NCBI RefSeq assembly: GCF_000770305.1 | Contig: NZ_JNVB01000008.1 | Location: 17,475 to 81,474, forward strand | Source: Erwinia oleae | Lineage (GTDB): Bacteria > Pseudomonadota > Gammaproteobacteria > Enterobacterales > Enterobacteriaceae | Length of the DNA: 64,000 bases | Direction of reading: 5' to 3' | Shown: positions 37,310-46,329 of the stretch, in pieces | Position numbering within the stretch: the stretch's first letter is position 1 | Layout of the letters: each line of letters opens with the position of its first letter | Translations under genes and position numbers: made by a program | Notes under the pieces: model-generated | Databases searched by the model: none | Told to the model about the DNA's origin: nothing | The model's input: the letters and a program-made list of their open reading frames with translations, nothing else

Positions 37310-38616
37310 AAACGTCTCTGAAACTTTCCCTGTTGACGCTCTCCATAACGCTGATGATCAGCGGTTGCGACGACAGCGCTAAAATCGATCCCGCGCGCCA
37401 GACCGGCGCAAACCCTGAACTGCCTGCGGCACAAAACTTTCTGCTGCCGCCCATGCAGGTGCCGCGCGGTGCAGCCTGGAAGCAGGGCGAGAAACCCACC
37501 GTGGCCGACGGGTTAAAAATTGAAAAAATTGCCGATGGCCTGCAACACCCGCGCCAGCTCACCACTCTGCCTAATGGCGATATCCTGGTGGTGGAAGGCA
37601 ACAGCCCGCCGGGTGTGACCGCCAAACCTAAAGAGCTGATCATGGGGCTGGTGCAAAAAGCCTCCGGCAAAGGCGGCGCGGGCGGCAACCGTATCACGCT
37701 GCTCAGAAGAAGCGCCGACGGCCAGCACTGGGAAAAACACCCCTTCCTGAACAATCTTTTTTCACCGTTTGGCGTGCAGCTGATTGGCGACACGCTCTAC
37801 GTGGCCAATGCCGATGCGATCATGAAATATCACTATGACAGCGGCGCAACCTCAATCACCGATCCCGGCACCGAACTGACCGATCTTCCCGGCGGGCCCA
37901 TCAACCACCACTGGACCAAATCGCTGCTCGCCAGTCCGGACGGCAGTAAGCTCTATGTGGGCGTCGGCTCCAACAGCAATATCACCGAAAACGGCACGGG
38001 CGCGGAATACCGTCGCGCGGCGGTACTGGAAGTGGATGTGGCCAACGGGGCAAGCCGTATCTTTGCCAGCGGCCTGCGCAATCCGACCGGCCTGCAATGG
38101 GAGCCGCAAAGCGGCAAGCTGTGGGCGGTGGTGAATGAACGTGATGAAATCGGCGCCGATCTGGTGCCGGATTATCTCACCTCGGTGCAGGACCAGGGCT
38201 TTTACGGCTGGCCCTACAGCTATTACGGCCAGCATGTGGATGAGCGCGTCAAACCGCAACGGCCCGATTTGGTTAAAAAAGCCATCAAGCCTGACTACGC
38301 CCTCAGCTCGCACGTTGCGCCACTGGGCCTGCTGTTCTATACCGGCGACAATCTTCCGGCAGAGTATCGCGGCGGCGCCTTTATCAGTGAACACGGCAGT
38401 TGGAACCGTAAACCACTGAACGGTTATCAGGTGGTCTGGGTGGCTTTCAAAGACGGCAAACCCCAGGGGATGCCAAAACCTGTCGTGACCGGTTTCCTGA
38501 CTGACGATCACAAAAACGTACGCGGTCTGCCGGTGGGGCTGAGCATGGACAAGGAGGGCGGCCTGCTGATTGCCGATGATGCCGGTAATACCGTCTGGCG
38601 CGTCTCCGCACGGTAA
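37306..38616 (+). CDS. PQQ-type sorbosone-dehydrogenase-like lipoprotein
   Basis: 436 residues. Lipoprotein signal LTLSITLMISGC, acylated Cys at 21. The rest is a six-bladed beta-propeller of the soluble glucose/sorbosone dehydrogenase (GDH-B/YliI) group: GLQHPRQLTTLPNGDILVVEGN, FASGLRNPTGLQWEPQSGKLWAVVNERDE, FISEHGSWNR, NVRGLPVGLSMDKEGGLLIADD. It should oxidise a sugar or aldose in the periplasm with PQQ. Translationally coupled to the DUF2231 gene. Confidence 0.88.
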   Translation: MKTSLKLSLLTLSITLMISGCDDSAKIDPARQTGANPELPAAQNFLLPPMQVPRGAAWKQGEKPTVADGLKIEKIADGLQHPRQLTTLPNGDILVVEGNSPPGVTAKPKELIMGLVQKASGKGGAGGNRITLLRRSADGQHWEKHPFLNNLFSPFGVQLIGDTLYVANADAIMKYHYDSGATSITDPGTELTDLPGGPINHHWTKSLLASPDGSKLYVGVGSNSNITENGTGAEYRRAAVLEVDVANGASRIFASGLRNPTGLQWEPQSGKLWAVVNERDEIGADLVPDYLTSVQDQGFYGWPYSYYGQHVDERVKPQRPDLVKKAIKPDYALSSHVAPLGLLFYTGDNLPAEYRGGAFISEHGSWNRKPLNGYQVVWVAFKDGKPQGMPKPVVTGFLTDDHKNVRGLPVGLSMDKEGGLLIADDAGNTVWRVSAR

Positions 38617-38694
38617 TATACTCCGCGCCGTCATTCGACGGCGCTTTTCACCCTCGATCGCACAAATTCACCCCGCCTGCCGCTTGCGCTTAAG

Positions 38695-38711
38695 ATATAT
38701 CATAGATATAT
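38695..38711. promoter_or_regulatory. Inverted repeat upstream of yqjH, candidate YqjI operator
   Basis: ATATATC, ATA spacer, GATATAT: perfect 7-bp arms. E. coli YqjI binds inverted repeats in the yqjH-yqjI control region; here the repeat lies 61 bases before yqjH. Confidence 0.65.
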
Positions 38712-38723
38712 TCCCACCCTGTT

Positions 38724-38742
38724 GAGTGAGAATCATTCATAA
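38724..38742. promoter_or_regulatory. Probable Fur box upstream of yqjH
   Basis: The core TGAGAATCATTCAT resembles the Fur 19-mer (GATAATGATAATCATTATC) with few mismatches around the central AATCATT. It lies 30 bases before the yqjH start; E. coli yqjH is Fur-repressed. Confidence 0.7.
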
Positions 38743-38771
38743 TAATGTGCCGACGCTATGCAGGAGATCCC

Positions 38772-39554
38772 ATGCAGGATAATCACCCTTTTTCTCGTTT
38801 ACCCCAGCGCGTCAGAAATGAACTGCGATTTCGCACCATTGACGTGCTGAGCACCCGCCAGGTTGCGGGTTGTTTTAATCGTATTGAATTTGGCGGCGAC
38901 GCGCTGAAGGGCTTCAATTCAGCAGGTTTCGACGATCATATCAAAGTCTTTTTCCCCAACGGCGGTGAGCTGAATTTACCGGAAATCACCCCCGAAGGCG
39001 TGGTATGGAAAGATGGCGTACGGCCCGCTGCACGCGACTATACGCCGCTGGCGTTTGACGGTGACGCAGGGCGCCTGACGCTCGACTTTTATATTCATCA
39101 GGCCGGTCTGGCAAGCGACTGGGCGGTGCAGGCGAAGCCGGGCGATAAACTGACGATTGGCGGGCCGCGTGGATCGCTGGTGGTGCCGGAAGATTACGCT
39201 TTCCAGCTCTACGTATGTGATGAAACCGGGCTGCCCGCCTTTAAGCGCCGCCAGCAGGGGCTTTCGGGTGGTGACATCAGGCTGTTTGCCTTTGCTGATG
39301 AAGCCGCAGGACGCGATTACCTGGGCGATACCGGTAGCGTAACGGTGAGTTGGCTCGGCAGTGGCGCGATGACGCTGGCAGCGGCAGACGAGCTGATTGC
39401 GCAGTTTGCGTCTCTCTCGCTGCCCGATAATGACTATTTTATCTGGCTGACGGGCGAGGGCGCTGCGGTGAAAAAAATGGGCGACTATTTTATTGCGCAG
39501 CGCGGGTGTGAGGCAGAGCGGGTTCGCGCGGTGGCTTACTGGCATCAGAAATAG
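38772..39554 (+). CDS. yqjH: NADPH-dependent ferric-siderophore reductase YqjH
   Basis: 260 residues, siderophore-interacting protein family (FAD-binding then NADPH-binding domain). It releases iron by reducing ferric chelates in the cytoplasm. The FAD motif RDYTPLAFDGDAGRLTLDFYIHQAGLASDWA (R-x-Y-T) lies near 88-118. ATG 38772 behind CAGGAGAT is chosen over an earlier in-frame ATG. Fur-like and YqjI-like sites lie just upstream, and the YqjI gene follows in the same direction (divergent in E. coli). Confidence 0.93.
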   Translation: MQDNHPFSRLPQRVRNELRFRTIDVLSTRQVAGCFNRIEFGGDALKGFNSAGFDDHIKVFFPNGGELNLPEITPEGVVWKDGVRPAARDYTPLAFDGDAGRLTLDFYIHQAGLASDWAVQAKPGDKLTIGGPRGSLVVPEDYAFQLYVCDETGLPAFKRRQQGLSGGDIRLFAFADEAAGRDYLGDTGSVTVSWLGSGAMTLAAADELIAQFASLSLPDNDYFIWLTGEGAAVKKMGDYFIAQRGCEAERVRAVAYWHQK

Positions 39555-39626
39555 CCCTGGTCACCGTGTTGAAATTACGCGATGGGCAGAATACTATCGT
39601 CTGCTGATTTTTTTCCGGGACAGGTG

Positions 39627-40148
39627 ATGACACAGGATCTCCACGCGGGCCGTGAAGAGTGCGGCGCCAGGCGCAGAAAACGCCGTGAAAAAATGCTTGA
39701 TGCGGGCGATATTCGCCTGCTGATGCTGCATTTTATTGGTCAGGGCGCGGCGCATGGCTATGAGCTGATTAAATCTGTTGAAGATCTGTCACGGGGCGAA
39801 TACACGCCCAGCGCCGGGATCGTTTACCCCAACCTGACGCTTCTTGAAGACGCGAACTGCATCAGCGCTGTTGATCCGCATGCCAGCCGAAAAACCTGGC
39901 AACTGGAAGAGGCGGGCCGCCGCCAGCTGGCTGAAAACCAGCCTCTCTTACGCGATATCGTTTCCCGCCTCGCCTCGCTGGCGGTGCTGGTGAATAATCG
40001 CAGTATTCCGGAAGTTGAGCGCGCCATTTATAACTTCAAAACTGCGCTCAATGCGCAGCTTTCGCAGCAAAACCTGTCGCAGGAAAAGCTGCATAAGATC
40101 ATTGATACGCTGGACGAAGCCGCTAAAAAAATTGAACGCGGCTGCTGA
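39627..40148 (+). CDS. yqjI: PadR-family nickel-responsive regulator YqjI
   Basis: 173 residues. PadR winged helix spans about 20-105 (MLDAGDIRLLMLHFIGQGAAHGYELIKSVEDLSRGEYTPSAGIVYPNLTLLEDANCI). The E. coli protein has a Cys/His-rich nickel-binding N-terminus; here it is short (MTQDLHAGREECGAR) with one His and one Cys, so metal sensing may be weaker or different. Start ATG 39627 behind CAGGTG. It should repress yqjH and itself. Confidence 0.9.
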   Translation: MTQDLHAGREECGARRRKRREKMLDAGDIRLLMLHFIGQGAAHGYELIKSVEDLSRGEYTPSAGIVYPNLTLLEDANCISAVDPHASRKTWQLEEAGRRQLAENQPLLRDIVSRLASLAVLVNNRSIPEVERAIYNFKTALNAQLSQQNLSQEKLHKIIDTLDEAAKKIERGC

Positions 40149-40156
40149 TAATCTGC

Positions 40157-40182
40157 TGCGCACGCCTAATCAGGCGTGCGCA
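40157..40182 (+). terminator. Hairpin downstream of yqjI
   Basis: Stem TGCGCACGCCT, loop AATC, stem AGGCGTGCGCA: 11 perfect pairs. No T-run follows, so termination is probable but not certain. Confidence 0.65.
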
Positions 40183-40400
40183 CTGTGAATTTATCCGCTG
40201 TATAAACAGCCCTGACCTGCCCGATTCCCTCATTACGACTACTATTAATACCGGTACTGTTTCCGCAGCGTAATTATCACGCCAACAGCTTAAAATATCT
40301 GTAGTTTTTTTATTTGTGAAATGTAGTTAAATTTATGCTGTAGAAATGTAAACGCTTACACGGGTGATTTTTGCCCGTCGTGTCAACTGAGAGAATCAGA

Positions 40401-42777
40401 ATGGTTAACAAATTAACAAGTATTGTTATAGCGATAATCGGGCTCGCTATGCTTTATATGGGCGCAAAACTCCTGATGGTGGGGGGCACCTTTTTTTATC
40501 TGGTGATGGCGATTGGGCTGCTGATCACCGCCTTCGCCCTGTTTAAAAATAAAAGAATCGCGCTGACACTTTATGCCGTGCTGATGTGGATTGTCCTTGC
40601 CTGGATAATTTACGAGGTGGGCTTTGATAAATGGCAGTGGATACCGCGCGGCGATCTTATTGGCCTGATTGGCGTGTGGCTGGCAATGCCGTGGGTGGTT
40701 CGTTCGCTCTCGCAAAGAGAGGCGCCTTCACGAGCCTCTGCGTTTCATCCTTTTCTTGGCGGTACCGTTATCGCCATGATTGCGATTGTTATCGGGCTGA
40801 TGTTCTACGATCCCTATCCGCAAGAGGGCAACATCACCACCAAACGCAATCCGACCGATATGGATGTGGCGGGCAATGACTGGTCAGCCTACGGCGGCAC
40901 CAATAACGGCCTGCGCTTTTCATCGTTAAAGCAGATCACCAAAGACAACGCCAGCAGCCTTGAAACGGCGTGGACTTACCACACCGGCGATCTGCGCGAT
41001 GAGAAAGATGCATCGGAATATACCTTTGAAGCGACACCGCTGAAGGTGAATAACACGCTCTACTTCTGTACGCCGCATAATGAAGTGCATGCGCTGAATC
41101 CCGAAACGGGCGAACTGAAGTGGAAGTACGCCACCAGTAAAGATCGCTCTTACCTGCAACAGCATCAGACCTGCCGCGGCGTCAGCTATTATGACGCCGC
41201 AAGCGCGCCAGCTGAACAGAACGCGGCTTCTCCAGCGGCCTGCCGTAAGCGTATTTTTAATACCACCACCGATGCCCGTCTGCGCGCGCTGGATGCCGAC
41301 ACCGGCAAACTGTGCGACGATTTTGGCGATCATGGCGTGGTGGATCTGCATGCCAATATGGGAACGCTGCGTCCTCATGCGCTGATGCAAACCGCGGCGC
41401 CGCTGGTAGCCGGCAACCTGGTGATCGTTGGCGGTTCGGTCATGGATAACGGCTTTAATGCCGGAAACCCGTCGGGCGTTATCCGCGCCTATGACGTCAT
41501 CAGCGGCCGACTGGTCTGGAACTTTGATCCGGCCAGTCCGGACAGCACCCAGCCCATTGAGGCGGGCAAGACCTATCCACAGGATACGCCGGTGGCCTGG
41601 GCAACGCTGAGCGCTGATGTCAAAAATGGCCTGGTTTACGTGCCGTTTGGCAACGCCTCGCCGGACGAGCTGGGCACAAAACGTATTGCCGACAGCAATA
41701 CGGAAAAATTCCGCGATACGCTGGTTGCGCTTGATTTGAAAACAGGCGCGTTCCGCTGGCGCTTCCAGTCCTCTAAAAATGACCTGTGGGATCGCGATAA
41801 TCCTTCGCAGCCATCGCTGCTGGATATTGATTATCAGGGGCAACGGCAGCCTGTGGTGATCCTGCCGACGAAAACCGGCAACCTGTTTGTGCTGAATCGG
41901 CTCACCGGTCAGGCCGTTTATCCGGTCAATCAGCGTCAGGTCTCAACCACAGGCGGCGTGGCAGGGGAAAAATTTTCGCCCATCCAGCCCGTTTCCGCAC
42001 TGAATTTTATTCCTGAGCCGCTTAATGAAAAATCGATGTGGGGGCTGACACCATTCGATCAGATGGCCTGCCGCACGGAATTTAAATCGTTGCGCTACGA
42101 TGGCAATCCCTGGACGCCATCAACGGAAGGCGGTTCACTGATCTTTCCCGGTAATATTGGCGTCTTCAACTGGGGCTCGGTGGCCGTCGATCCTGAACGT
42201 CAGATCCTTATCGCTTCGCCGGTTCGTCTGGCCTACAAATATAATCTGATCAAACGCACGCCGCAAAACGCCAGAGACCGTCTGTTTACCAAAGACGGCA
42301 CGCCTTACTGGAACGAGAACTTTGAGGGTGATTACGCTATTCACATTCAGCAGTTTGCGTCCGGTTTGGGCATTCCCTGTATTGCGCCGCCGTGGGGCCG
42401 CATGGTGGGCGTGGATTTGACCTCCGGTAAAACAACGTGGTTGCGCCGCACCGGCAACACTAAAAATCTCAACACGACTTTCCTGCCGGGCCGGTTCCCG
42501 ATTGGTTTCCCGATGGGCATCGGTCGCACACGGCGGGCCATTGACTACTGCGGGTGATGTGGTGTTTCAGGCGGCAACGGCGGATAACTTTATTCGCGCT
42601 TACGACGTCAATAACGGCAAGCTGCTGTGGGAAAACGAGCTTCCTGCTGGCGGGCAGGCAACGCCATCAACCTACATGGGCGCTGATAACAAACAGTACG
42701 TGGTTATTGCTGCGGGTGGTCATGGCTCTCTGGGAACAAAGACCGGGGATGCGGTGGTTGCCTATCGGCTGAAATAG
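40401..42777 (+). pseudogene. gcd: Membrane-bound PQQ glucose dehydrogenase, frameshifted near the C-terminus
   Basis: The enzyme oxidises glucose to gluconate in the periplasm and feeds ubiquinone. Five membrane helices fill residues 1-130, then a PQQ beta-propeller with family motifs (WSAYGGTNNGLRFSSLKQI, HQTCRGVSYYD, MGTLRPHALMQTAAPLV). The frame is normal to about codon 707, then one extra base near 42525 leads to a stop at 42557; the true ending (GGPLTTAGDVVFQAATADNFIRAY...AYRLK) continues in another frame from about 42526 to 42777. Total length (2377 = 3 x 792 + 1) matches a 791-residue enzyme plus one base. Could be a read error or a recent inactivation. Confidence 0.92.
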
Positions 42778-42790
42778 CATTGCGGAAATA

Positions 42791-42820
42791 AAAAGGGTGG
42801 CATAAAGCCACCCTTTTTTT
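42791..42820. terminator. Terminator between gcd and SDR gene
   Basis: Stem GGGTGGC (42795-42801), loop ATAAA, stem GCCACCC (42807-42813), A-run before and T-run after; serves both convergent genes. Confidence 0.92.
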
Positions 42821-42834
42821 TTGCTATGGATGAA

Positions 42835-43728
42835 TTACAGCGTGCCTGTGCCGCCGTCTGAACACCATACCTGACCTGAACTGTAGCTGCTCTCATTTGA
42901 CGCCATCGTGACATACAGCGGGGCGATCTCCGCAGGCTGGCCGGGACGTCCCAATGGCGCAGAGGCGCCAAACTGCTGCACTTTTTCCTGTGGCTGCCCA
43001 CCGCTGGATTGTAACGGCGTCCAGTAAGGGCCGGGGGCAACGGCGTTAACGCGGATCCCTTCTTTACCGAGCTGCTGCGCCAGCGCTTTGGTAAAAGCAA
43101 CAATCGACGCTTTCGTCTGCGCATAGTCCAGCAGAATGGCGCTTGGCGAATAGGCCTGTACGGAGGACGTATTGATAATCGACGCGCCGCGCGGCAGATG
43201 ATCGACCGCAGCTTTGGTTATCCAGAACATTGCATACACATTCGTTTTAAACGTGGCGTCAAAATCTTCCGTGCTCAATGTGCGGATGGATTCATTGAAC
43301 TGCTGACGTCCGGCGTTATTGACAAGAATATCCAGCCCGCCCAGTTTGCTGACGGCATCGCTCACCAGCTGCTGACAAAATGATTCAGAGCGAATATCGC
43401 CAGGCAGTGCCACGGCGCGACGGCCTTCTGCTTCAATCAGCGCAATGACTTCTGCTGCGTCGGACTCTTCTTCCGGCAAATAGCTGATGGCGACATCGGC
43501 TCCTTCCCGCGCATAGGCAATGGCCACCGCGCGGCCAATACCGGAGTCGCCGCCGGTGATTAACGCTTTTCTGCCCGCCAGACGACCGGAACCACGGTAG
43601 CTTTTCTCGCCATGATCCGGAACGGGGATCATTTTACTGGCGAGACCGGGCACGGGTTGTGGCTGCTCAGGGAAAGGCGGTGCAGGGTAGTCGATGGTGA
43701 GTAGTGATTTTTTTTGATGTTCGCTCAT
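42835..43728 (-). CDS. SDR-family oxidoreductase (YghA/glucose-ribitol dehydrogenase type)
   Basis: 297 residues with an N-terminal extension (EHQKKSLLTIDYPAPPFPEQPQPVPGL) typical of the YghA/YhdF stress SDR group. Cofactor motif TGGDSGIGRA near 60, NNAG, catalytic Ser in INTSSVQAY and YAQTK. ATG 43728 behind GGTGCAA. Related proteins are sigma-S or sigma-B stress genes; substrate unknown. Confidence 0.88.
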   Translation of the reverse strand: MSEHQKKSLLTIDYPAPPFPEQPQPVPGLASKMIPVPDHGEKSYRGSGRLAGRKALITGGDSGIGRAVAIAYAREGADVAISYLPEEESDAAEVIALIEAEGRRAVALPGDIRSESFCQQLVSDAVSKLGGLDILVNNAGRQQFNESIRTLSTEDFDATFKTNVYAMFWITKAAVDHLPRGASIINTSSVQAYSPSAILLDYAQTKASIVAFTKALAQQLGKEGIRVNAVAPGPYWTPLQSSGGQPQEKVQQFGASAPLGRPGQPAEIAPLYVTMASNESSYSSGQVWCSDGGTGTL

Positions 43729-44061
43729 AAATTGCACCTTAATTTGTCTTAAACCGACTTTAAGCCTGGCAGAGATGTGACATTTGTCACGCCTCGTCAC
43801 CAAGTCACCTGACGCAATGGTTGTTTTTTAGGCGCTAAATAAGAGAGGATAACGCCTTGTGTCGTACCCTAAAAAGCCTGATGGCAGCGCGGGAGAGTGC
43901 AATTAAAAAAGTAACAGGAGAACTGGGCTGAGGACCGCACTTTTTGCTAAAAAAATCGCCAGTTTTGTCTCTTTTAAATCTGTACAGATTTTTAATTTTT
44001 GTATAACTTACGCTTCATTAAAATTAACAGGACTTGCGCTAACGCTAAAGAGGATTTGAAA
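43729..44061. other. 333-bp divergent region SDR / ycgZ
   Basis: No gene seen. GTGACATTTGTCAC (43777-43790) is a palindrome close to, but one base longer than, matS. The stretch 43790-44040 has no feature I can name. Confidence 0.5.
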
Positions 44062-44313
44062 ATGCGACAGGACGAGTTTAAACCTAAAACAGAACATGAA
44101 ATAGCACGGTACTTCAGCATGGTTGATCAGGCTATTCCTTCCCATCAGGACACGCTGGGGCAAATCGTAATGGAAATTATCAAGTCGGGAAAACCCGTTA
44201 ATCGCAAAGCCATCTGTTCTAAACTGCTGATGCGCCTTGAACACTCTTCCAGTGCGGAAATGGAAAAGCATCACCACGAACTGATTGGCATATTATTTGG
44301 ACGTGACCAGTAA
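44062..44313 (+). CDS. ycgZ: YcgZ-like small regulatory protein
   Basis: 83 residues. The core ARYFSMVDQAIPSHQDTLGQIVMEIIKSGKPVNRKAICSKLLMRLEHSSSAEMEKHHHELIGILFGRD follows YcgZ closely. In E. coli YcgZ-YmgA-AriR are connector proteins of the Rcs phosphorelay, expressed in cold and under BluR control. ATG 44062 behind AAGAGG. The next gene, 32 bases on, is probably its operon partner. Confidence 0.85.
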   Translation: MRQDEFKPKTEHEIARYFSMVDQAIPSHQDTLGQIVMEIIKSGKPVNRKAICSKLLMRLEHSSSAEMEKHHHELIGILFGRDQ

Positions 44314-44345
44314 GGATTACCCGTCTACCGATTCTGAGAACAGGT

Positions 44346-44645
44346 ATGAACAGAAGTGACAGTGACAAGCTGACCGATATACTGCTGGGAGAAGCGGTGC
44401 TGTCGGTAATTAAACAGCAAAAGAATCTCAACGCTGCAACGCTGCTCGAGAGGCTGCAAGGGATGGCGGCAAGTGAGCAGGACAGCGCCCGTTATATTGC
44501 CTGTCTTAATGCGATAACAGTTATAAAAAAAACCGAAACCTCGTCCGCCACGCAGCGCCTGATGCGCAACCTGCCGGCCGCGGAAGATAATGTTATTCGC
44601 TTTGATACAGACAATCGCAAACCTTCAGGCAGCAACAAGCACTGA
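44346..44645 (+). CDS. Small YmgA/AriR-type partner protein (tentative)
   Basis: 99 residues. The segment DKLTDILLGEAVLSVIKQQKNLNAATLLERLQGMAASEQDSARYIACLNAITVIKK has the length and helical pattern of YmgA/AriR biofilm-connector proteins, but identity is weak and I base the call mainly on its place after ycgZ. The C-terminal 35 residues are polar. It could be an unrelated small protein. Confidence 0.6.
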   Translation: MNRSDSDKLTDILLGEAVLSVIKQQKNLNAATLLERLQGMAASEQDSARYIACLNAITVIKKTETSSATQRLMRNLPAAEDNVIRFDTDNRKPSGSNKH

Positions 44646-44657
44646 CCGCGCGTTTTA

Positions 44658-45434
44658 TTAAAACTGGTAATTCAACCCGACCATGCCCATCGCGTTACTG
44701 CTTTTTTCCGCCAGCGGACTCTCTTTCGCATCGTTAATAAGAATTCCCCAGCCCAGCGCGCTGTTTACACGCCAGTGCGGCGACAGTTGATATTGCCAGC
44801 TCAGGCCAGGGGTTATTTTAGAGAAGCCGGAAGAGGGCGTGTAAACCGAATAGTGTCGTTCACTGCTGGCGCTCTGCTGCGGCGTGATGCCATACCAGCT
44901 TTGCATATAATCGCTGCTGTTCCACATACCGGAAACGCCCAGCGTTAATTTTTGTTGCTCATCGCGGTATATATCATAGCCAACGGAGAGCGTTGCGCTG
45001 GCACCCTGATCGCTGTCGCCGGCGGCAAGATATTTTAACGTGGCATTAAAACGGCCTGGCTGCCAGCGTAAAAAAGCGCCGTAAAGCACGGTCGAATCAA
45101 TGTCTTCCAGCCCGTTAAGCGCCGAAACGTCCGACGAATCGCGCCCGCTGCTGTAGCCAACAACCGGCCCGATACTGACGTCGTCGGTCAACGGCAGTAC
45201 CACGCTTAATTCATCTCCCTGCAAACGCAGCCTGCCATTAAATAATTGCGCCTGCGGCACCGGAGAAATATGATATTTATCTGCGCCGCTGTAGTAGGGA
45301 ACCCATGCCGCTCCCAGCCCCACTGAGGCATTATATTCTTCTGCCCGTGCGCTATTCATGAAAGCAGCGGCCATCGTCATGTAAATAAGCAGACCCGACC
45401 GGTGAATAAAATGCAGATTACCTGGCGCGTTCAT
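44658..45434 (-). CDS. MipA/OmpV-family outer-membrane protein
   Basis: 258 residues: signal peptide to about residue 31 (NSARA-EE), then alternating beta-strands and a terminal aromatic (MVGLNYQF), as in outer-membrane barrels. The start of the mature part (YNASVGLGAAWVPYYSGADKYHISPVPQAQLFNGRLRL) is the MipA/OmpV signature. Roles range from murein-hydrolase scaffold to adhesin or small-molecule channel. It is divergent from a two-component system with a tandem repeat between them, so the system probably controls it. Confidence 0.88.
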   Translation of the reverse strand: MNAPGNLHFIHRSGLLIYMTMAAAFMNSARAEEYNASVGLGAAWVPYYSGADKYHISPVPQAQLFNGRLRLQGDELSVVLPLTDDVSIGPVVGYSSGRDSSDVSALNGLEDIDSTVLYGAFLRWQPGRFNATLKYLAAGDSDQGASATLSVGYDIYRDEQQKLTLGVSGMWNSSDYMQSWYGITPQQSASSERHYSVYTPSSGFSKITPGLSWQYQLSPHWRVNSALGWGILINDAKESPLAEKSSNAMGMVGLNYQF

Positions 45435-45513
45435 AACCTTCTCCCGACAATGAATGTTGCGGCTATCTTATTATTATAAAAAGCAAAATCCATGACTGAT
45501 TTATTTCACCGGG

Positions 45514-45533
45514 TGTCATGACATGTCGTGACA
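45514..45533. promoter_or_regulatory. Tandem 10-bp repeat, candidate response-regulator box
   Basis: TGTCATGACA followed at once by TGTCGTGACA: two copies with one mismatch, each itself palindromic. OmpR/PhoB-type regulators bind such direct repeats at 10-11 bp spacing. It lies 80 bases before mipA and 74 before the regulator gene. Confidence 0.65.
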
Positions 45534-45606
45534 TTTTTCCCGTTACCGTTGCTGTGGATGAGCACGTAAAATAGATCTTTTACCTCCCCCTGTTCAGAGA
45601 GGCGTG

Positions 45607-46329
45607 ATGAACCTGCAAAGCGTTAAAAAGCCCCGAATTGTCATTCTTGATGATGAAAACGAACTGCGGCTGATGTTGACGCGTTATTTGCAGGCGCAGG
45701 GATTCCAGGTGCGCGCGGTGGCCGAGAGCGGGCGACTTAACCATTACCTGCAACGTGAGCGCTACGATTTACTGATCCTTGATATCATGATGAAACCGGA
45801 GGATGGCCTGACGGTGTGTCGTCGCCTGCGTCGTGAAGGCCAGATGATCCCGATCCTGATGCTGACGGCGCGCGGCGATCCGATTGACCGTGTTATCGGT
45901 CTGGAAACCGGGGCCGATGATTATCTGGCCAAGCCTTTTTTGCCGCAGGAACTGGTCGCGCGCATTCGTGCAATTTTTCGACGTCAACAGCTGGACAGCG
46001 GCGCGGTGCCGCATCTGCCGTCACGGGTTGTCTTTGGTCCCTTTACGCTGGATCTTGATCAGCGGGAACTCTATCAACAGGGTGAACGGGTGGTGCTGAA
46101 CAGTGCCGAAATGCAGCTTCTTCTTGCGCTGGCGGGAACGCTGAACAGGCCGGTCAGCCGTGAAAATCTGATGGCGCGCGCGCGTGGGCGCGACTACAAC
46201 GCCCATGACCGCAGCGTTGATGTTCAGGTGCTGAGGTTGCGTAAGATCCTTGAGAAAGATCCCGCTGCGCCAAGATGGATTAAAACCGTCTGGGGCTCTG
46301 GTTACATGCTTTCGGGGCAGGCGGAATGA
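45607..46329 (+). CDS. OmpR-family response regulator
   Basis: 240 residues. Receiver domain with acidic DDEN at 15-18, phosphoacceptor D59 (LLILDIMMKPEDG) and K109 (YLAKPF); the C-terminal winged helix (about 140-237) has the OmpR layout ending WIKTVWGSGYMLS. ATG 45607 (or GTG 45604) lies behind AGAGAGG. Its last codons overlap the kinase start (ATGA). Signal unknown; likely target is the divergent mipA. Confidence 0.92.
   Translation: MNLQSVKKPRIVILDDENELRLMLTRYLQAQGFQVRAVAESGRLNHYLQRERYDLLILDIMMKPEDGLTVCRRLRREGQMIPILMLTARGDPIDRVIGLETGADDYLAKPFLPQELVARIRAIFRRQQLDSGAVPHLPSRVVFGPFTLDLDQRELYQQGERVVLNSAEMQLLLALAGTLNRPVSRENLMARARGRDYNAHDRSVDVQVLRLRKILEKDPAAPRWIKTVWGSGYMLSGQAE

Noticed and set aside
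43777..43790. Palindrome GTGACATTTGTCAC as a third matS
   Set aside because: The central spacer has four bases instead of three, which breaks the 13-bp matS geometry.
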